Shown here in pieces: positions 7,442 to 15,584 of a stretch of 64,000 nt of DNA. The stretch comes from Filibacter tadaridae (GTDB taxonomy: Bacteria; Bacillota; Bacilli; Bacillales_A; Planococcaceae): the NCBI RefSeq assembly GCF_900609045.1, contig NZ_UXAV01000042.1, positions 62,001 through 126,000 on the forward strand, given 5' to 3'. The notes below the pieces were generated by a model. It did no database searches. It saw nothing but the letters and a program-made list of their open reading frames with translations, and was not told the DNA's origin. The first letter of the stretch is position 1. Each line of letters begins with the position of its first letter. A program made the translations under genes and the position numbers.

Positions 7442-8659
7442 TCAATCACTATTTTCATACTGATTTATTTCGTCTACTTCAAACCTATTATACCGTATTT
7501 TAAATAGAGTGAATAAATGAGTCACTATAACTTTTAGCAGCGCATATCCTGGAATCCCCAAAACAACGCCAGGCACGCCGAACAACGAACCGGCTGTCAG
7601 TAATACAAATATAATCGTAATGGGATGTATACGTAAAGATTTCCCCATAATCTGCGGCGAAATAAACTTCCCGTCGATTAACTGAACAATTGTCCATACG
7701 GCAGCCAGTTTAATAAGCATGAAAGGCGAAGTGACAACTGCAATGATTGCAGCTGGTATGATGGCGATTAATGGTCCCAGATAAGGGACAACACTTGTAA
7801 ACATCGCCAAAACGCCAAGAAGCAGTGCGTAATCCATGCCAATGATAAGAAATCCTATAGAAACCATGATACCAATACAGATGGCGACAAGTATCTGTCC
7901 TTGTATATATGAACTGATTTGATGATCCGCATCGTGAAGAATGACCTCTGCATCATCTCGCATCCGTGGCGGCAATGCCTTAATAATAAGTTTTGGTAGT
8001 TTCTCCCCATCTTTTAATAAATAGAATAAGATGAACGGAACAGTGACGATGGCTAATATGAAACCTGTCAACGCGGAGACAAAGGATGTGATTCCACTTG
8101 CAATTCCGCCGACCGTGTCAGTAAAAAACTTCCCCACATTCTCTGGTGCGGTATCAATGAGGGACATGGCGTTGACATCCAACTCCTCGTAATACGAGGC
8201 GAAAATGGATGTACGGAAAAACGAATCAATGTTCACTAATAATTGTCTAAAGTATGTAGGGAAATCCTCAATAAGATTATGGATTTGCACTTTTAGAAAG
8301 GGTAATACGAGAACGACAATTAATGTAATTAGCCCAATTGCACCGATGAAAATAATTAAAATTCCCCATATACGCGGAATGTGCATCCTTTCTAACAGTC
8401 GTAAAATCGGTCTTAGTAAGTAGAAAGCTATCGTCGCAAGAATAATAGGCAACACGACTGTAGAGAAGAAGACAGTAATGGGATAAAAGATAAAAGATAC
8501 CTGATTGAAAATAAAAATAATCAAACCAATCAACAACACGGATATAAGGACGAATAATGTACTTCGCCCACCAAGAAAACGTATCAAGGTAGACGTTCGA
8601 TTATCCGCTTTCCCGAATTTCTCTTTCGTTGGTAATTTCTTTTCTCCATTAAACTTCAT
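7442..8659 (-). CDS. AI-2E family transporter (PerM-like membrane protein)
   Basis: A 405-residue membrane protein with about eight helices and the family-typical region FILFYLLKDGEKLP followed by SYIQGQILVAICIG and the C-terminal IDGKFISPQIMGKSLRIHP motif. The family covers exporters of AI-2 and of ions; members cannot be told apart by sequence alone. I chose ATG 8659 with an AAGGTGA ribosome site over the GTG three codons earlier. The LCP gene lies 32 bp upstream on the same strand, which suggests an LCP - transporter - Spo0M-like operon. Confidence 0.85.
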   Translation of the reverse strand: MKFNGEKKLPTKEKFGKADNRTSTLIRFLGGRSTLFVLISVLLIGLIIFIFNQVSFIFYPITVFFSTVVLPIILATIAFYLLRPILRLLERMHIPRIWGILIIFIGAIGLITLIVVLVLPFLKVQIHNLIEDFPTYFRQLLVNIDSFFRTSIFASYYEELDVNAMSLIDTAPENVGKFFTDTVGGIASGITSFVSALTGFILAIVTVPFILFYLLKDGEKLPKLIIKALPPRMRDDAEVILHDADHQISSYIQGQILVAICIGIMVSIGFLIIGMDYALLLGVLAMFTSVVPYLGPLIAIIPAAIIAVVTSPFMLIKLAAVWTIVQLIDGKFISPQIMGKSLRIHPITIIFVLLTAGSLFGVPGVVLGIPGYALLKVIVTHLFTLFKIRYNRFEVDEINQYENSD

Positions 8660-8691
8660 GGATATCACCTTCTTTCACCAATAGGGAGATT

Positions 8692-9651
8692 TCAGTCCAA
8701 CTTAATAGACAAGAACTTTTCAATTGCCTTTTTGTTTTTTTCGATATCCAGTTCAATAACGGATCCTGCATGTGAATAGGAGTTAAAGGAATAAGTACCT
8801 TCAATAGGAACCGTCATCGTTTCCATTGTGGCTCCTTTTTTCGCAATAAGCTTGAATGCTTTTGCTAGTTCGTCCTTTGATGTGAGATCCGTTTTGATGT
8901 ACTCCGACAGAGCCCCTGCAAGTTTCGGCACGGTGAGAATCATACCAGGCTTCATCGCCTCTTTCTTCATCGCTGAGAGTGCTTGCTGTTGGCGGCCAAC
9001 ACGGCCAAAATCGCCTTCTGAATCTGCTCGAAAGCGGGCATATCCAAGTAGTTCTTTGCCGTTTAAATGTTTCCTGCCAGGTGTTAAAGTCACACCGATT
9101 TTTTCAGACATTTCTTTTTTTACGTCAATCTCTACACCATTTGGAAACGCAATATCTACGATCGATTCGAAATTATCGAAATCAACAATTGCATAATGAT
9201 GAATGGGAACTCCGAACATGCCTGTTATCGTATCTTTTGCCAGTTGAACTTTTCCAAGATAATATGCCGTATTTAATTTATAAGATTTATATCCTGGTAT
9301 ATCCGCGTAGATGTCGCGCATGAATGAGATAACTTTCATTGTTCCAGCATGGTTGTCCCACGACAATACCATCATTGTATCGGTACGCGATTTACCACTG
9401 CCATCATCATCGACACCTAACAATAAATAGTTTTCAATAGATGTGTAATTCGGATCTACTGCATCACCTTGAAATGGACCTGGATCTATATCATTACCTT
9501 TTGCCATCGACTTCCCGGCGTTATATTGAAAATACGCATAAAGGCCAGCCCCTATAAAACAAAAAAGGACTAGTGTAAAGATGACCCTCCCTATTCGAAG
9601 CTTTTTCTTTCTTCTCCGTTTCGGAATCGATTCCTCATACTGATCTTCCAT
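8692..9651 (-). CDS. LytR-CpsA-Psr (LCP) family wall-polymer transferase
   Basis: A 319-residue protein with a basic cytoplasmic tail (KRRRKKK, about residues 10-16), one membrane helix (about 20-40) and an extracellular LCP domain. Visible LCP motifs are LLLGVDDDGSGKSRTDTMM, DIYADIPGYKSYKLN and GYARFRADSEGDFGRVGRQQ, with the arginines that bind polyprenyl pyrophosphate. LCP enzymes attach teichoic acids or other glycopolymers to peptidoglycan outside the membrane. ATG 9651 has a GGAGGAA site; an in-frame extension to 9714 lacks one. Confidence 0.9.
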   Translation of the reverse strand: MEDQYEESIPKRRRKKKLRIGRVIFTLVLFCFIGAGLYAYFQYNAGKSMAKGNDIDPGPFQGDAVDPNYTSIENYLLLGVDDDGSGKSRTDTMMVLSWDNHAGTMKVISFMRDIYADIPGYKSYKLNTAYYLGKVQLAKDTITGMFGVPIHHYAIVDFDNFESIVDIAFPNGVEIDVKKEMSEKIGVTLTPGRKHLNGKELLGYARFRADSEGDFGRVGRQQQALSAMKKEAMKPGMILTVPKLAGALSEYIKTDLTSKDELAKAFKLIAKKGATMETMTVPIEGTYSFNSYSHAGSVIELDIEKNKKAIEKFLSIKLD

Positions 9652-9910
9652 TTTTAAATTCCTCCAAAAAAATGATCTTCCCTTTAGGACGAGCAAGAAG
9701 TGCGTTAGTTGCATTCTAGCGTGTTAATTATAGCACGACGAGTTTGTATCTTGATCATAGAAAACCGTATTCACTAAAAACTTGTAATACTATTACTTTA
9801 CCCATCGACAATCTGAGCTAATCCACTTTTTGAATCTTAGAATAACGTTCAACTAAATCTGTTGAAAATCATGACCCGTGACATTTCCCCATTCCACTAT
9901 GGACGTTTTG

Positions 9911-9919
9911 CATACCCTA
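9911..9919 (+). promoter_or_regulatory. Sigma-E/K-like -10 element before the YjcZ-type gene
   Basis: CATACCCTA matches the mother-cell -10 pattern CATANNNTA. A clear -35 is not visible, and the implied start near 9926 would clip the ribosome site at 9922-9930, so this is weak. Confidence 0.3.
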
Positions 9920-9939
9920 TAAAGAAGGTGGTGTTTTGT

Positions 9940-10038
9940 ATGGGACGCGAATATTCAGGTGGATCAGGTTCATCTTTCGCTTTGATCGTCGTGCTTTTTA
10001 TCCTCTTAATCATTATCGGCGCAAGCTACATCTGCTAA
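9940..10038 (+). CDS. YjcZ-family sporulation-linked peptide
   Basis: A 32-residue peptide: Gly/Ser-rich start (GREYSGGSGSS), then the membrane segment FALIVVLFILLIIIGASYI. The Gly-rich head and FALIVVLFILLIIxGASY tail define the YjcZ family found in spore formers. ATG 9940 lies downstream of AGAAGGTGG, and a strong terminator follows at 10086-10114. The role is thought to be linked to sporulation but is unproven. Confidence 0.85.
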   Translation: MGREYSGGSGSSFALIVVLFILLIIIGASYIC

Positions 10039-10085
10039 AAATGTTTGGATGAAAAACACCTTAATCACTAGCAACCCTCAAAGCG

Positions 10086-10114
10086 AAGAGCGCTTAAAAA
10101 GCGCTCTTTTTTTT
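10086..10114 (+). terminator. Terminator after the YjcZ-type gene
   Basis: AAGAGCGC/GCGCTCTT hairpin followed by eight T. Confidence 0.9.
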
Positions 10115-10157
10115 AAAAACGGACTAAAATCATCCACTTTTTCTCTTGTGAAGGACA

Positions 10158-10166
10158 TGCTATAAT
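10158..10166 (+). promoter_or_regulatory. Extended -10 promoter of the first msrA
   Basis: TGCTATAAT, an extended -10 with a perfect TATAAT, 35 bp before the msrA start; the -35 is poor (TTTTTC at 17 bp). Confidence 0.6.
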
Positions 10167-10200
10167 TCATGTATGTACATAACGAAGGGGGTTGTTCAAT

Positions 10201-10743
10201 TTGAATAAGGAAATAGATAGGGAATTCGAAAGGGCTGTATTCGCTGGCGGTTGTTTTTGGTGCATGGTGAAACCTTTTAAACAATGGGACGGTATTCAAG
10301 ACGTCGTGTCCGGTTATATGGGCGGGCATACCGATAATCCGACATACGAAGACGTGAAAAATGGTGATTCGGGTCATTTAGAAGTCGTGGAAATTACATA
10401 CGACCCTGCCGTTTTTCCTTATGAGAAATTACTTGATATATTTTGGCAACAAATCGATCCGACCGATGCAGAAGGACAATTCCAAGACCGCGGACATTCA
10501 TACTCTACTGCTATTTTCCACTTTACGGATGAGCAACGTGTGATTGCAGAACAATCCAAAGAGAATCTTTCAGCTAGCGGCATGTTCTCCAAACCGATTG
10601 TGACACCCATCCGTCCCGCAGAAACATTTTATCCGGCAGAGGAATACCATCAAGATTATTACAGTAAAGAAAAGGAACATTATGAAAAAGATCGTGCGCA
10701 ATCCGGCCGCGATGATTTCATCGAAAAAAATTGGTCAAACTAA
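10201..10743 (+). CDS. msrA: Peptide-methionine (S)-S-oxide reductase MsrA, copy 1
   Basis: A 180-residue MsrA that reduces methionine S-sulfoxide in proteins with thioredoxin. The catalytic cysteine is in [13 protein letters not shown] near residues 16-28; GYMGGHTDNPTYEDV and YFPAEEYHQDYY-like motifs follow. The usual GCFWG is GCFWC here, as in the second copy. I chose TTG 10201 (9 nt from AAGGGGG) over TTG 10192, which would abut the ribosome site. Monocistronic with its own promoter. A paralogue lies at 31980-32510 beside msrB. Confidence 0.92.
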   Translation: MNKEIDREFERAVFAGGCFWCMVKPFKQWDGIQDVVSGYMGGHTDNPTYEDVKNGDSGHLEVVEITYDPAVFPYEKLLDIFWQQIDPTDAEGQFQDRGHSYSTAIFHFTDEQRVIAEQSKENLSASGMFSKPIVTPIRPAETFYPAEEYHQDYYSKEKEHYEKDRAQSGRDDFIEKNWSN

Positions 10744-10823
10744 GCTACTGGAATTAACTTTAGCTGCTTTATGTAAGTATACCAATCATAATAGTACGAC
10801 AAAATGGAAGATACTTGAATTAT

Positions 10824-10885
10824 AAACGACCGCCAACTTATATTGAGAAGGAGGTCGTTTTTCATGCCCTTTTATAAAAAACGAC
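10824..10885 (+). promoter_or_regulatory. Alternative hairpins after msrA
   Basis: AAACGACC (10824-10831) can pair with GGTCGTTTTT (10853-10862) to form a terminator-like hairpin, and the same middle strand can pair with AAAAAACGAC (10876-10885). The two folds exclude each other. The middle strand carries an AAGGAGGT ribosome site and is followed by a short ORF. Confidence 0.5.
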
Positions 10886-10932
10886 TTCTGCATCACTATC
10901 GTCACCTTCCTCTTTCCTTGATCCATCAATAG
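10864..10932 (+). CDS. Possible 22-residue peptide with strong ribosome site
   Basis: ATG at 10864 lies 9 nt after AAGGAGGT and opens a 22-codon frame (MPFYKKRLLHHYRHLPLSL...), basic and His-rich. The ribosome site lies inside the hairpin system at 10824-10885, which also looks like the msrA terminator. There is no family match and no independent promoter; it may be chance. Confidence 0.25.
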   Translation: MPFYKKRLLHHYRHLPLSLIHQ

Positions 10933-11002
10933 TACAGGAATCAGGAATTTCTACAATCAGGCGATCCTTATCACAATCTATGAACCACTAAATATAGTCG
11001 TA

Positions 11003-11028
11003 CAAAAGGACGCCCTATGTGGACGTCC
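11003..11028 (-). terminator. Terminator after the 58-residue gene
   Basis: GGACG/CGTCC arms followed by TTTT on the minus strand. Confidence 0.65.
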
Positions 11029-11035
11029 CTCTGAA

Positions 11036-11212
11036 TTAATTTTGCACTTCCTGAAACGTAACAATATCTCTCATCTTAATCGTCTTGCCTGGTGCCACCT
11101 CTAAAGTGGTCTTTTTTGCCCTGCCCAATCCCCCTACCAATTTCATATAATCTAATGGGTGACCGTCAAGAATGTACACTTCGCCATTTACTACAGTGAT
11201 TTTCGTTTTCAT
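11036..11212 (-). CDS. Small conserved-looking protein, unknown function
   Basis: A 58-residue soluble protein (MKTKITVVNGEVYILDGHP...) rich in beta-forming residues, with no cysteine or membrane helix. ATG 11212 follows AAAGGAAGGG; an in-frame ATG at 11230 lacks a site. It has its own terminator. I do not recognise the family. The stretch 11213-11543 upstream holds only AT-rich sequence, an unassigned GC-richer segment near 11400-11470, and the promoter of the next gene. Confidence 0.65.
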   Translation of the reverse strand: MKTKITVVNGEVYILDGHPLDYMKLVGGLGRAKKTTLEVAPGKTIKMRDIVTFQEVQN

Positions 11213-11482
11213 GTTATCCCTTCCTTTCATATATTAATATTCGACAAGAAAAGGAGGATTCCTTTAAATTTTTTAAAAAACTTTTTTTATTTAGAAATTT
11301 TTTTATTAATGGCTTTTTCCTTATCTCCCTCAACTGTTTACAAGACTGTTCACCTAAATCTTTTTAATATAAATTTCGTTTAATTTAAATTCGAATAAAA
11401 CCCTGTCCATCCTGAGCTACAGAAAGATAGGCGCAAGAGAAACAAGTTCCCATCCCTCTGAAACCCTGTGGTATAGGCTTAA

Positions 11483-11512
11483 TTGCTAATAGGTTTTATT
11501 ATGTGCTATACT
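11483..11512 (+). promoter_or_regulatory. Sigma-A promoter of the ABC-F gene
   Basis: TTGCTA (11483-11488), 18-bp spacer, TATACT (11507-11512). The leader would be only about 25 nt, with no room for an attenuator. Confidence 0.7.
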
Positions 11513-11543
11513 AGGAGCATTGTGAATTTAGGAGGATTTTTTT

Positions 11544-13148
11544 ATGATAGCAGTTAGTAATGTAAGTCTTCAGTTCGGCGACCGCAAGCTGTTTGAAGAT
11601 GTCAATATACAGTTTAATCCAGGCCATTGTTATGGTCTTATTGGAGCAAACGGTGCGGGTAAATCAACATTTCTTAAAATCTTGTCTGGTGAGTTAGAGC
11701 CACAAACGGGAAATGTCATCATGAACAAAGACGAACGTTTAGCTATACTGAAACAGAATCACTTCGAATTTGAAGAAAGTATCGTCCTTGATACTGTCAT
11801 TATGGGTCATAAGCGCCTATATGACATAATGATGGAGAAAAATGCGATTTATATGAAAGAAGACTTTTCCGATGAGGATGGCATGCGTGCGGCTGAACTC
11901 GAAGGTGAATTTGGAGAGCTAAACGGTTGGGAAGCAGAATCTGAAGCCGCTATTCTTTTACAAGGTCTCGGTTTACCCGATGAATTTCATCAAGCGAAGA
12001 TGGCTGAACTTTCGGGCTCTGATAAAGTAAAAGTATTACTTGCACAAGCTCTATTCGGTAAACCGGATGTTCTTCTTCTTGATGAGCCTACCAACCACTT
12101 AGACTTACAGGCGATTCGCTGGTTAGAAGAATTCCTTATCAATTTCTCGAACACTGTTATCGTTGTATCCCATGACCGTCACTTTATCAATAAAGTATGT
12201 ACGCAAATTGCGGATCTCGATTTCTCGAAAATCCAACTGTATCCAGGGAACTATGATTTCTGGTATGAATCCAGTCAACTAGCACTTAAAATGTCCCAAG
12301 ATCAAAATAAGAAAAAAGAAGAAAAGATTAAAGAACTTCAAGCATTCGTTGCACGTTTTAGTGCGAATGCATCGAAATCTAAACAAGCGACTTCACGTAA
12401 GAAAACACTTGAAAAAATTGAACTGGATGACATTAAACCTTCTTCCCGCCGCTATCCTTTCATTAATTTCAGTATCGGCCGTGAAATTGGTAACGATGTA
12501 CTTAGCGTGCAAGATGTATCTAAATCACAAGATGGTAAACAATTGATTAAAGATGCCACTTTTACAATTGATAAAGAAGACAAAGTTATTCTTCTTGGAA
12601 ATCCACTTGCAAAAACAGCACTCCTTGAAATTCTAGCTGAGGTGGATCAACCAGACACTGGCTCTATTAAATGGGGCGTGACAACAACACGTTCATACTT
12701 CCCTCTTGATAATAGCGAGTTCTTCGAAGGCTCTGAAAAGTCACTTGTCGAATGGTTACGTCAGTATTCACCAGATGACCAAACGGAAACATTCCTTCGT
12801 GGATTCCTTGGCCGTATGTTATTCTCAGGTGAAGAAGTAAATAAAGAACCATCTGTCCTCTCTGGTGGCGAAAAAGTTCGTTGTATGCTGTCTAAAATGA
12901 TGTTGACACATGCGAATGTCCTTCTTCTGGATGAACCCATGAATCACTTGGACCTAGAGTCCATTCAAGCACTCAACAATGGTTTGACAGCTTATAAAGG
13001 AGCCATGCTCTTTACATCGCATGACCAACAGTTCATCCAAACAGTCGCTAATCGGATTATCGAAATACATGATGATGGAACGATTTTCGATAAATCGATG
13101 CCATATGATGAGTATCTTGACTGGAAAGAACAACAGCGCAAAAAATAA
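11544..13148 (+). CDS. ykpA: ABC-F ATPase, YkpA type
   Basis: A 534-residue soluble protein with two ABC ATPase domains and no membrane part. Domain 1 has Walker A GANGAGKST (about 35-43) and Walker B LLLLDEPTNHLD (about 175-186); domain 2 has a degenerate P-loop (LGNPLAKTALL) and signature LSGGEKVR before LLLDEPMNHLD. The first signature reads LSGSDK rather than LSGGQ; I believe this is also seen in YkpA homologues. ABC-F proteins act at the ribosomal E site. ATG follows TTAGGAGGA. The inter-domain linker, with many Lys/Glu near 250-290, matches the ribosome-contacting arm region. Confidence 0.9.
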   Translation: MIAVSNVSLQFGDRKLFEDVNIQFNPGHCYGLIGANGAGKSTFLKILSGELEPQTGNVIMNKDERLAILKQNHFEFEESIVLDTVIMGHKRLYDIMMEKNAIYMKEDFSDEDGMRAAELEGEFGELNGWEAESEAAILLQGLGLPDEFHQAKMAELSGSDKVKVLLAQALFGKPDVLLLDEPTNHLDLQAIRWLEEFLINFSNTVIVVSHDRHFINKVCTQIADLDFSKIQLYPGNYDFWYESSQLALKMSQDQNKKKEEKIKELQAFVARFSANASKSKQATSRKKTLEKIELDDIKPSSRRYPFINFSIGREIGNDVLSVQDVSKSQDGKQLIKDATFTIDKEDKVILLGNPLAKTALLEILAEVDQPDTGSIKWGVTTTRSYFPLDNSEFFEGSEKSLVEWLRQYSPDDQTETFLRGFLGRMLFSGEEVNKEPSVLSGGEKVRCMLSKMMLTHANVLLLDEPMNHLDLESIQALNNGLTAYKGAMLFTSHDQQFIQTVANRIIEIHDDGTIFDKSMPYDEYLDWKEQQRKK

Positions 13149-13152
13149 AAAT

Positions 13153-13190
13153 GACCCATTTTCCTTCATTGGAAAATGGGTTTTTATTTT
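13153..13190 (+). terminator. Terminator after ykpA
   Basis: ACCCATTTTCC paired with GGAAAATGGGT, then TTTTTATTTTTT. Confidence 0.9.
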
Positions 13191-13257
13191 TTAACAGGAT
13201 GCGGTTTTGTATGGATTATGAGTAATTGGGAATAACCAAATGAAAGGAGTGAATGTC

Positions 13258-13944
13258 ATGAGGAAAATTAAGTTCTTCATCTTTGCATTAGTTGCCATTC
13301 TTGTCGTTGCAGGTTGTACGAAAAACGGAACATCAAATGACCAATCGACCGCTATGGATAATTCAGGCTCTTCCGATGGGACGGTCGGCAAAGACAATGG
13401 GAATGCGGAATCAGGTGAGAAAACCACCGAAATAAACATGTCTGATTTCTTCCTAGAAGATGGTGCAAAAGCACATTTCAAAGGAATAGGAAATGAATTT
13501 GCAGAACTTGACGTGGAAGTATCCCGACCTTTTGAAGATTACATTGTTATTCACGAAAACAATGGTGGTTCGCTCATTCGATACATTTATAAGATTGAGC
13601 CTGATGCGATTCGCACCATCGCTAAGAAAACCATCGATCTAGAAGAGGATTTCCCTTCGCATGAAGAACTTGATGCTATGAAACCGACTGGCACTTATTT
13701 AAAAAAGCCACTCGAAAAAGGGACCACATTCGATAATTGGAAAATCGTTGAAACAGATGTTACTGTTGAAACACCATACAAAAAATTTGACCACGCCATC
13801 GTTATTGAATCGCAAGATCAAGATATAATCACACGCAAATATTTCGTGGAAGGGTTTGGAGAGGTTAAGCGTGAATCCATTATGGCAGTTGAAGGAGAAA
13901 AAGACTTTACTGTTATTTCCACTTTAGAAGCTATTGATGAATAA
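13258..13944 (+). CDS. Predicted lipoprotein of unknown function
   Basis: A 228-residue secreted lipoprotein. The basic start (MRKIK), hydrophobic core and lipobox VVAGC near residues 15-19 are clear; a Ser/Gly/Asp-rich linker to about residue 60 precedes a soluble alpha/beta domain. ATG 13258 follows AAAGGAGTG. It lies between terminators on both sides, so it is probably monocistronic. No specific family was recognised; the C-terminal part (ITRKYFVEGFGEVKRES) resembles lipoproteins with a simple beta-sandwich. Confidence 0.8.
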   Translation: MRKIKFFIFALVAILVVAGCTKNGTSNDQSTAMDNSGSSDGTVGKDNGNAESGEKTTEINMSDFFLEDGAKAHFKGIGNEFAELDVEVSRPFEDYIVIHENNGGSLIRYIYKIEPDAIRTIAKKTIDLEEDFPSHEELDAMKPTGTYLKKPLEKGTTFDNWKIVETDVTVETPYKKFDHAIVIESQDQDIITRKYFVEGFGEVKRESIMAVEGEKDFTVISTLEAIDE

Positions 13945-13958
13945 CAAATAGACAGACA

Positions 13959-13988
13959 AAAAGGCAGTCCGTTTACGGCTGCCTTTTT
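13959..13988. terminator. Bidirectional terminator between the lipoprotein and csp genes
   Basis: AAAGGCAG...CTGCCTTT arms with T-runs on both sides; it serves the two convergent genes. Confidence 0.85.
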
Positions 13989-14008
13989 CCGCTTTCAATT
14001 TTTAACTC

Positions 14009-14209
14009 TTAACGTTTAACGACGTTAGCAGCTTGCAGTCCGCGATTGCCCTCGACAACTTCAAACTCTACTTGTTGACCTTCATCCAATGATTTGAATC
14101 CTTCTCCTTCAATAGCAGAGAAATGAACAAATACATCATCTTCTCCTTCGACTTCAATGAAACCAAAGCCTTTTTCTGCGTTAAACCATTTCACTGTTCC
14201 TTCTTTCAT
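14009..14209 (-). CDS. csp: Cold-shock protein, CspB type
   Basis: A 66-residue single cold-shock domain. RNP1 is KGFGFIEV (about 13-20) and RNP2 VFVHFSAI (about 25-32), and the C-terminus [10 protein letters not shown] is typical. It binds single-stranded RNA and DNA as an RNA chaperone. ATG 14209 follows GTTGGGGG; the frame is open further up but without a start site. The promoter at 14362-14389 gives a leader of about 145 nt containing a long hairpin, as expected for a cold-induced csp. A second csp is at 59299-59508. Confidence 0.93.
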   Translation of the reverse strand: MKEGTVKWFNAEKGFGFIEVEGEDDVFVHFSAIEGEGFKSLDEGQQVEFEVVEGNRGLQAANVVKR

Positions 14210-14267
14210 AAGAAAACCCCCAACTAAAAAGTATTTAAAATACATGAACAATCTCAGGTAAAGAAAA

Positions 14268-14322
14268 ATTCACATATTACAAAAAGCACCGACAACGTCG
14301 ATCACTTTTGCAATATGTGAAT
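14268..14322 (-). promoter_or_regulatory. Long hairpin in the csp leader
   Basis: Outer 11-base arms ATTCACATATT/AATATGTGAAT (14312-14322, 14268-14278), then CAAAAG/CTTTTTG, then CGAC-GTT-GTCG at the tip, give a near-continuous stem of about 22 pairs. On the mRNA it is followed by UUUUUC, so it could be an attenuator or a temperature-sensitive leader structure. Confidence 0.65.
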
Positions 14323-14361
14323 ACGTTTTTCTCGGATTCCCTCGTTCAATTGTTGCTATCT

Positions 14362-14389
14362 AGCATACCATATTCTAAAAAATTGTCAA
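14362..14389 (-). promoter_or_regulatory. Sigma-A promoter of csp
   Basis: Minus strand TTGACA (14384-14389), 16-bp spacer, TATGCT (14362-14367). Confidence 0.7.
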
Positions 14390-14402
14390 CGAAGTAAATG
14401 GA

Positions 14403-14714
14403 TTATTCAATTCCTTTTGAATCGTACGGCGTTGGTACCCCTGCTTGCATGAGAATTACCCCATGATAGAGTTGTAAGTCCTCATCACATCCCTCGCAGA
14501 AACTCTTTTCGTCTTCTGACCAAAAAGCATAAAAACAGTTTTTCTTTGTTTTCTCATGTTGATGCTTACTACGAAGTTCTTCCAACAGCCCATTTAGATA
14601 GGCGGTAGCTTCTTGCATGTCTTCAAAGGTTTTGCGGGTACGAATCAATTCTTCCCAGTCTTCAAACATCCACCACGGTTCATAGTCTGCTTTCATATAT
14701 ATGATTTCAAACAC
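14403..14714 (-). CDS. DUF1033 family protein
   Basis: A 103-residue acidic, Trp-rich protein; the start FEIIYMKADYEPWWMFEDWEE is characteristic of DUF1033, a small Firmicutes family without known function. A CxxC-like pair (CEGCDED) is visible near residue 75. GTG start at 14714 lies behind AGGAGGT with good spacing. It stands alone, divergent from xpaC and upstream of csp on the same strand, with the csp promoter directly after its end. Confidence 0.85.
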   Translation of the reverse strand: MFEIIYMKADYEPWWMFEDWEELIRTRKTFEDMQEATAYLNGLLEELRSKHQHEKTKKNCFYAFWSEDEKSFCEGCDEDLQLYHGVILMQAGVPTPYDSKGIE

Positions 14715-14918
14715 GTTTGATAACCTCCTGTGTTACTCTATGATGAATGTCCCTCATTTTATCAAAACCAGATACATTGTCCACTCAAAAGCATTTTATG
14801 GCCAATCCATTTGGTGGGTGTACACTATGATTATCGGGTATAATTGAACTACCAAGATGAAACTTTATTCATTTTGAAACGTATAAAAGTATATAGCTTA
14901 AGGAGGCCCGAAGACATC

Positions 14919-15584
14919 ATGAAAGAAATTCAACAATTTTTTATACGACATTTCATAACTGCGCCAATCAGCTTCGGCTCATGGCTTTACTTTATCCTCG
15001 GTGCAGGATTGAATTTTTTTGCAGCAACAGGCCTGTTGGTTGCAATTTACTTTACTGGAAACTTTTCAATTAAACAATTCCAACTCATGTCCAATTTAAA
15101 AAAACTAGGAATGACCCGTTCAGAATACAATCATATAAAAGTTCAAATGAAAGAGGCGAAACAAAAAGTAAGGCAGCTTAATGGGCTTTACGGTAAAGTA
15201 CGTTCCGTACAAGCATTTAGGCAGCTCCACGAAATTAATAGCCTGTCACGAAAAATTCTAAGCATTGTTCAGGCGAATCCGAAGAAATTCTATCATGTAG
15301 AAAAATTCTTTTATGCGCATCTTGATTCCGCGGTTGAATTGACTTCCAACTATTCCATGCTTGTCAACCAGCCTTTAAAGGATAAAGATATTCGTATCGC
15401 ATTACAAAATACGCGGGAAACACTGACTGACGTGAATAAGCAACTTGAACAGGACCTTAAAGGAGCGTTAGCGACGGATATCGAAAAACTTCAAATGGAA
15501 ATAGAATTTGTCGATTCCTCCATGAAAAAGCAGAAACCGCTTCTTGAAATGAAAGGAGATACGCACAATGACAGAAAATACTAA
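14919..15584 (+). CDS. xpaC: XpaC-family membrane protein
   Basis: A 221-residue protein with two close membrane helices (about residues 18-55) and a long helical cytoplasmic part, the pattern of XpaC, named for a 5-bromo-4-chloroindolyl phosphate hydrolysis phenotype; its biochemical role is unknown. ATG 14919 follows AGGAGG at a long 12-nt spacing; the frame extends to 14844 without a ribosome site. It overlaps telA by 17 bp, so the two are translationally coupled, as xpaC-yaaN is in B. subtilis. A partner role with TelA is likely. Confidence 0.85.
   Translation: MKEIQQFFIRHFITAPISFGSWLYFILGAGLNFFAATGLLVAIYFTGNFSIKQFQLMSNLKKLGMTRSEYNHIKVQMKEAKQKVRQLNGLYGKVRSVQAFRQLHEINSLSRKILSIVQANPKKFYHVEKFFYAHLDSAVELTSNYSMLVNQPLKDKDIRIALQNTRETLTDVNKQLEQDLKGALATDIEKLQMEIEFVDSSMKKQKPLLEMKGDTHNDRKY

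Noticed and set aside
11400..11470. GC-richer segment that might be a riboswitch or leader
   Set aside because: It lies upstream of the clear ykpA promoter at 11483-11512, so it is not in that mRNA, and I could match it to no known riboswitch core.
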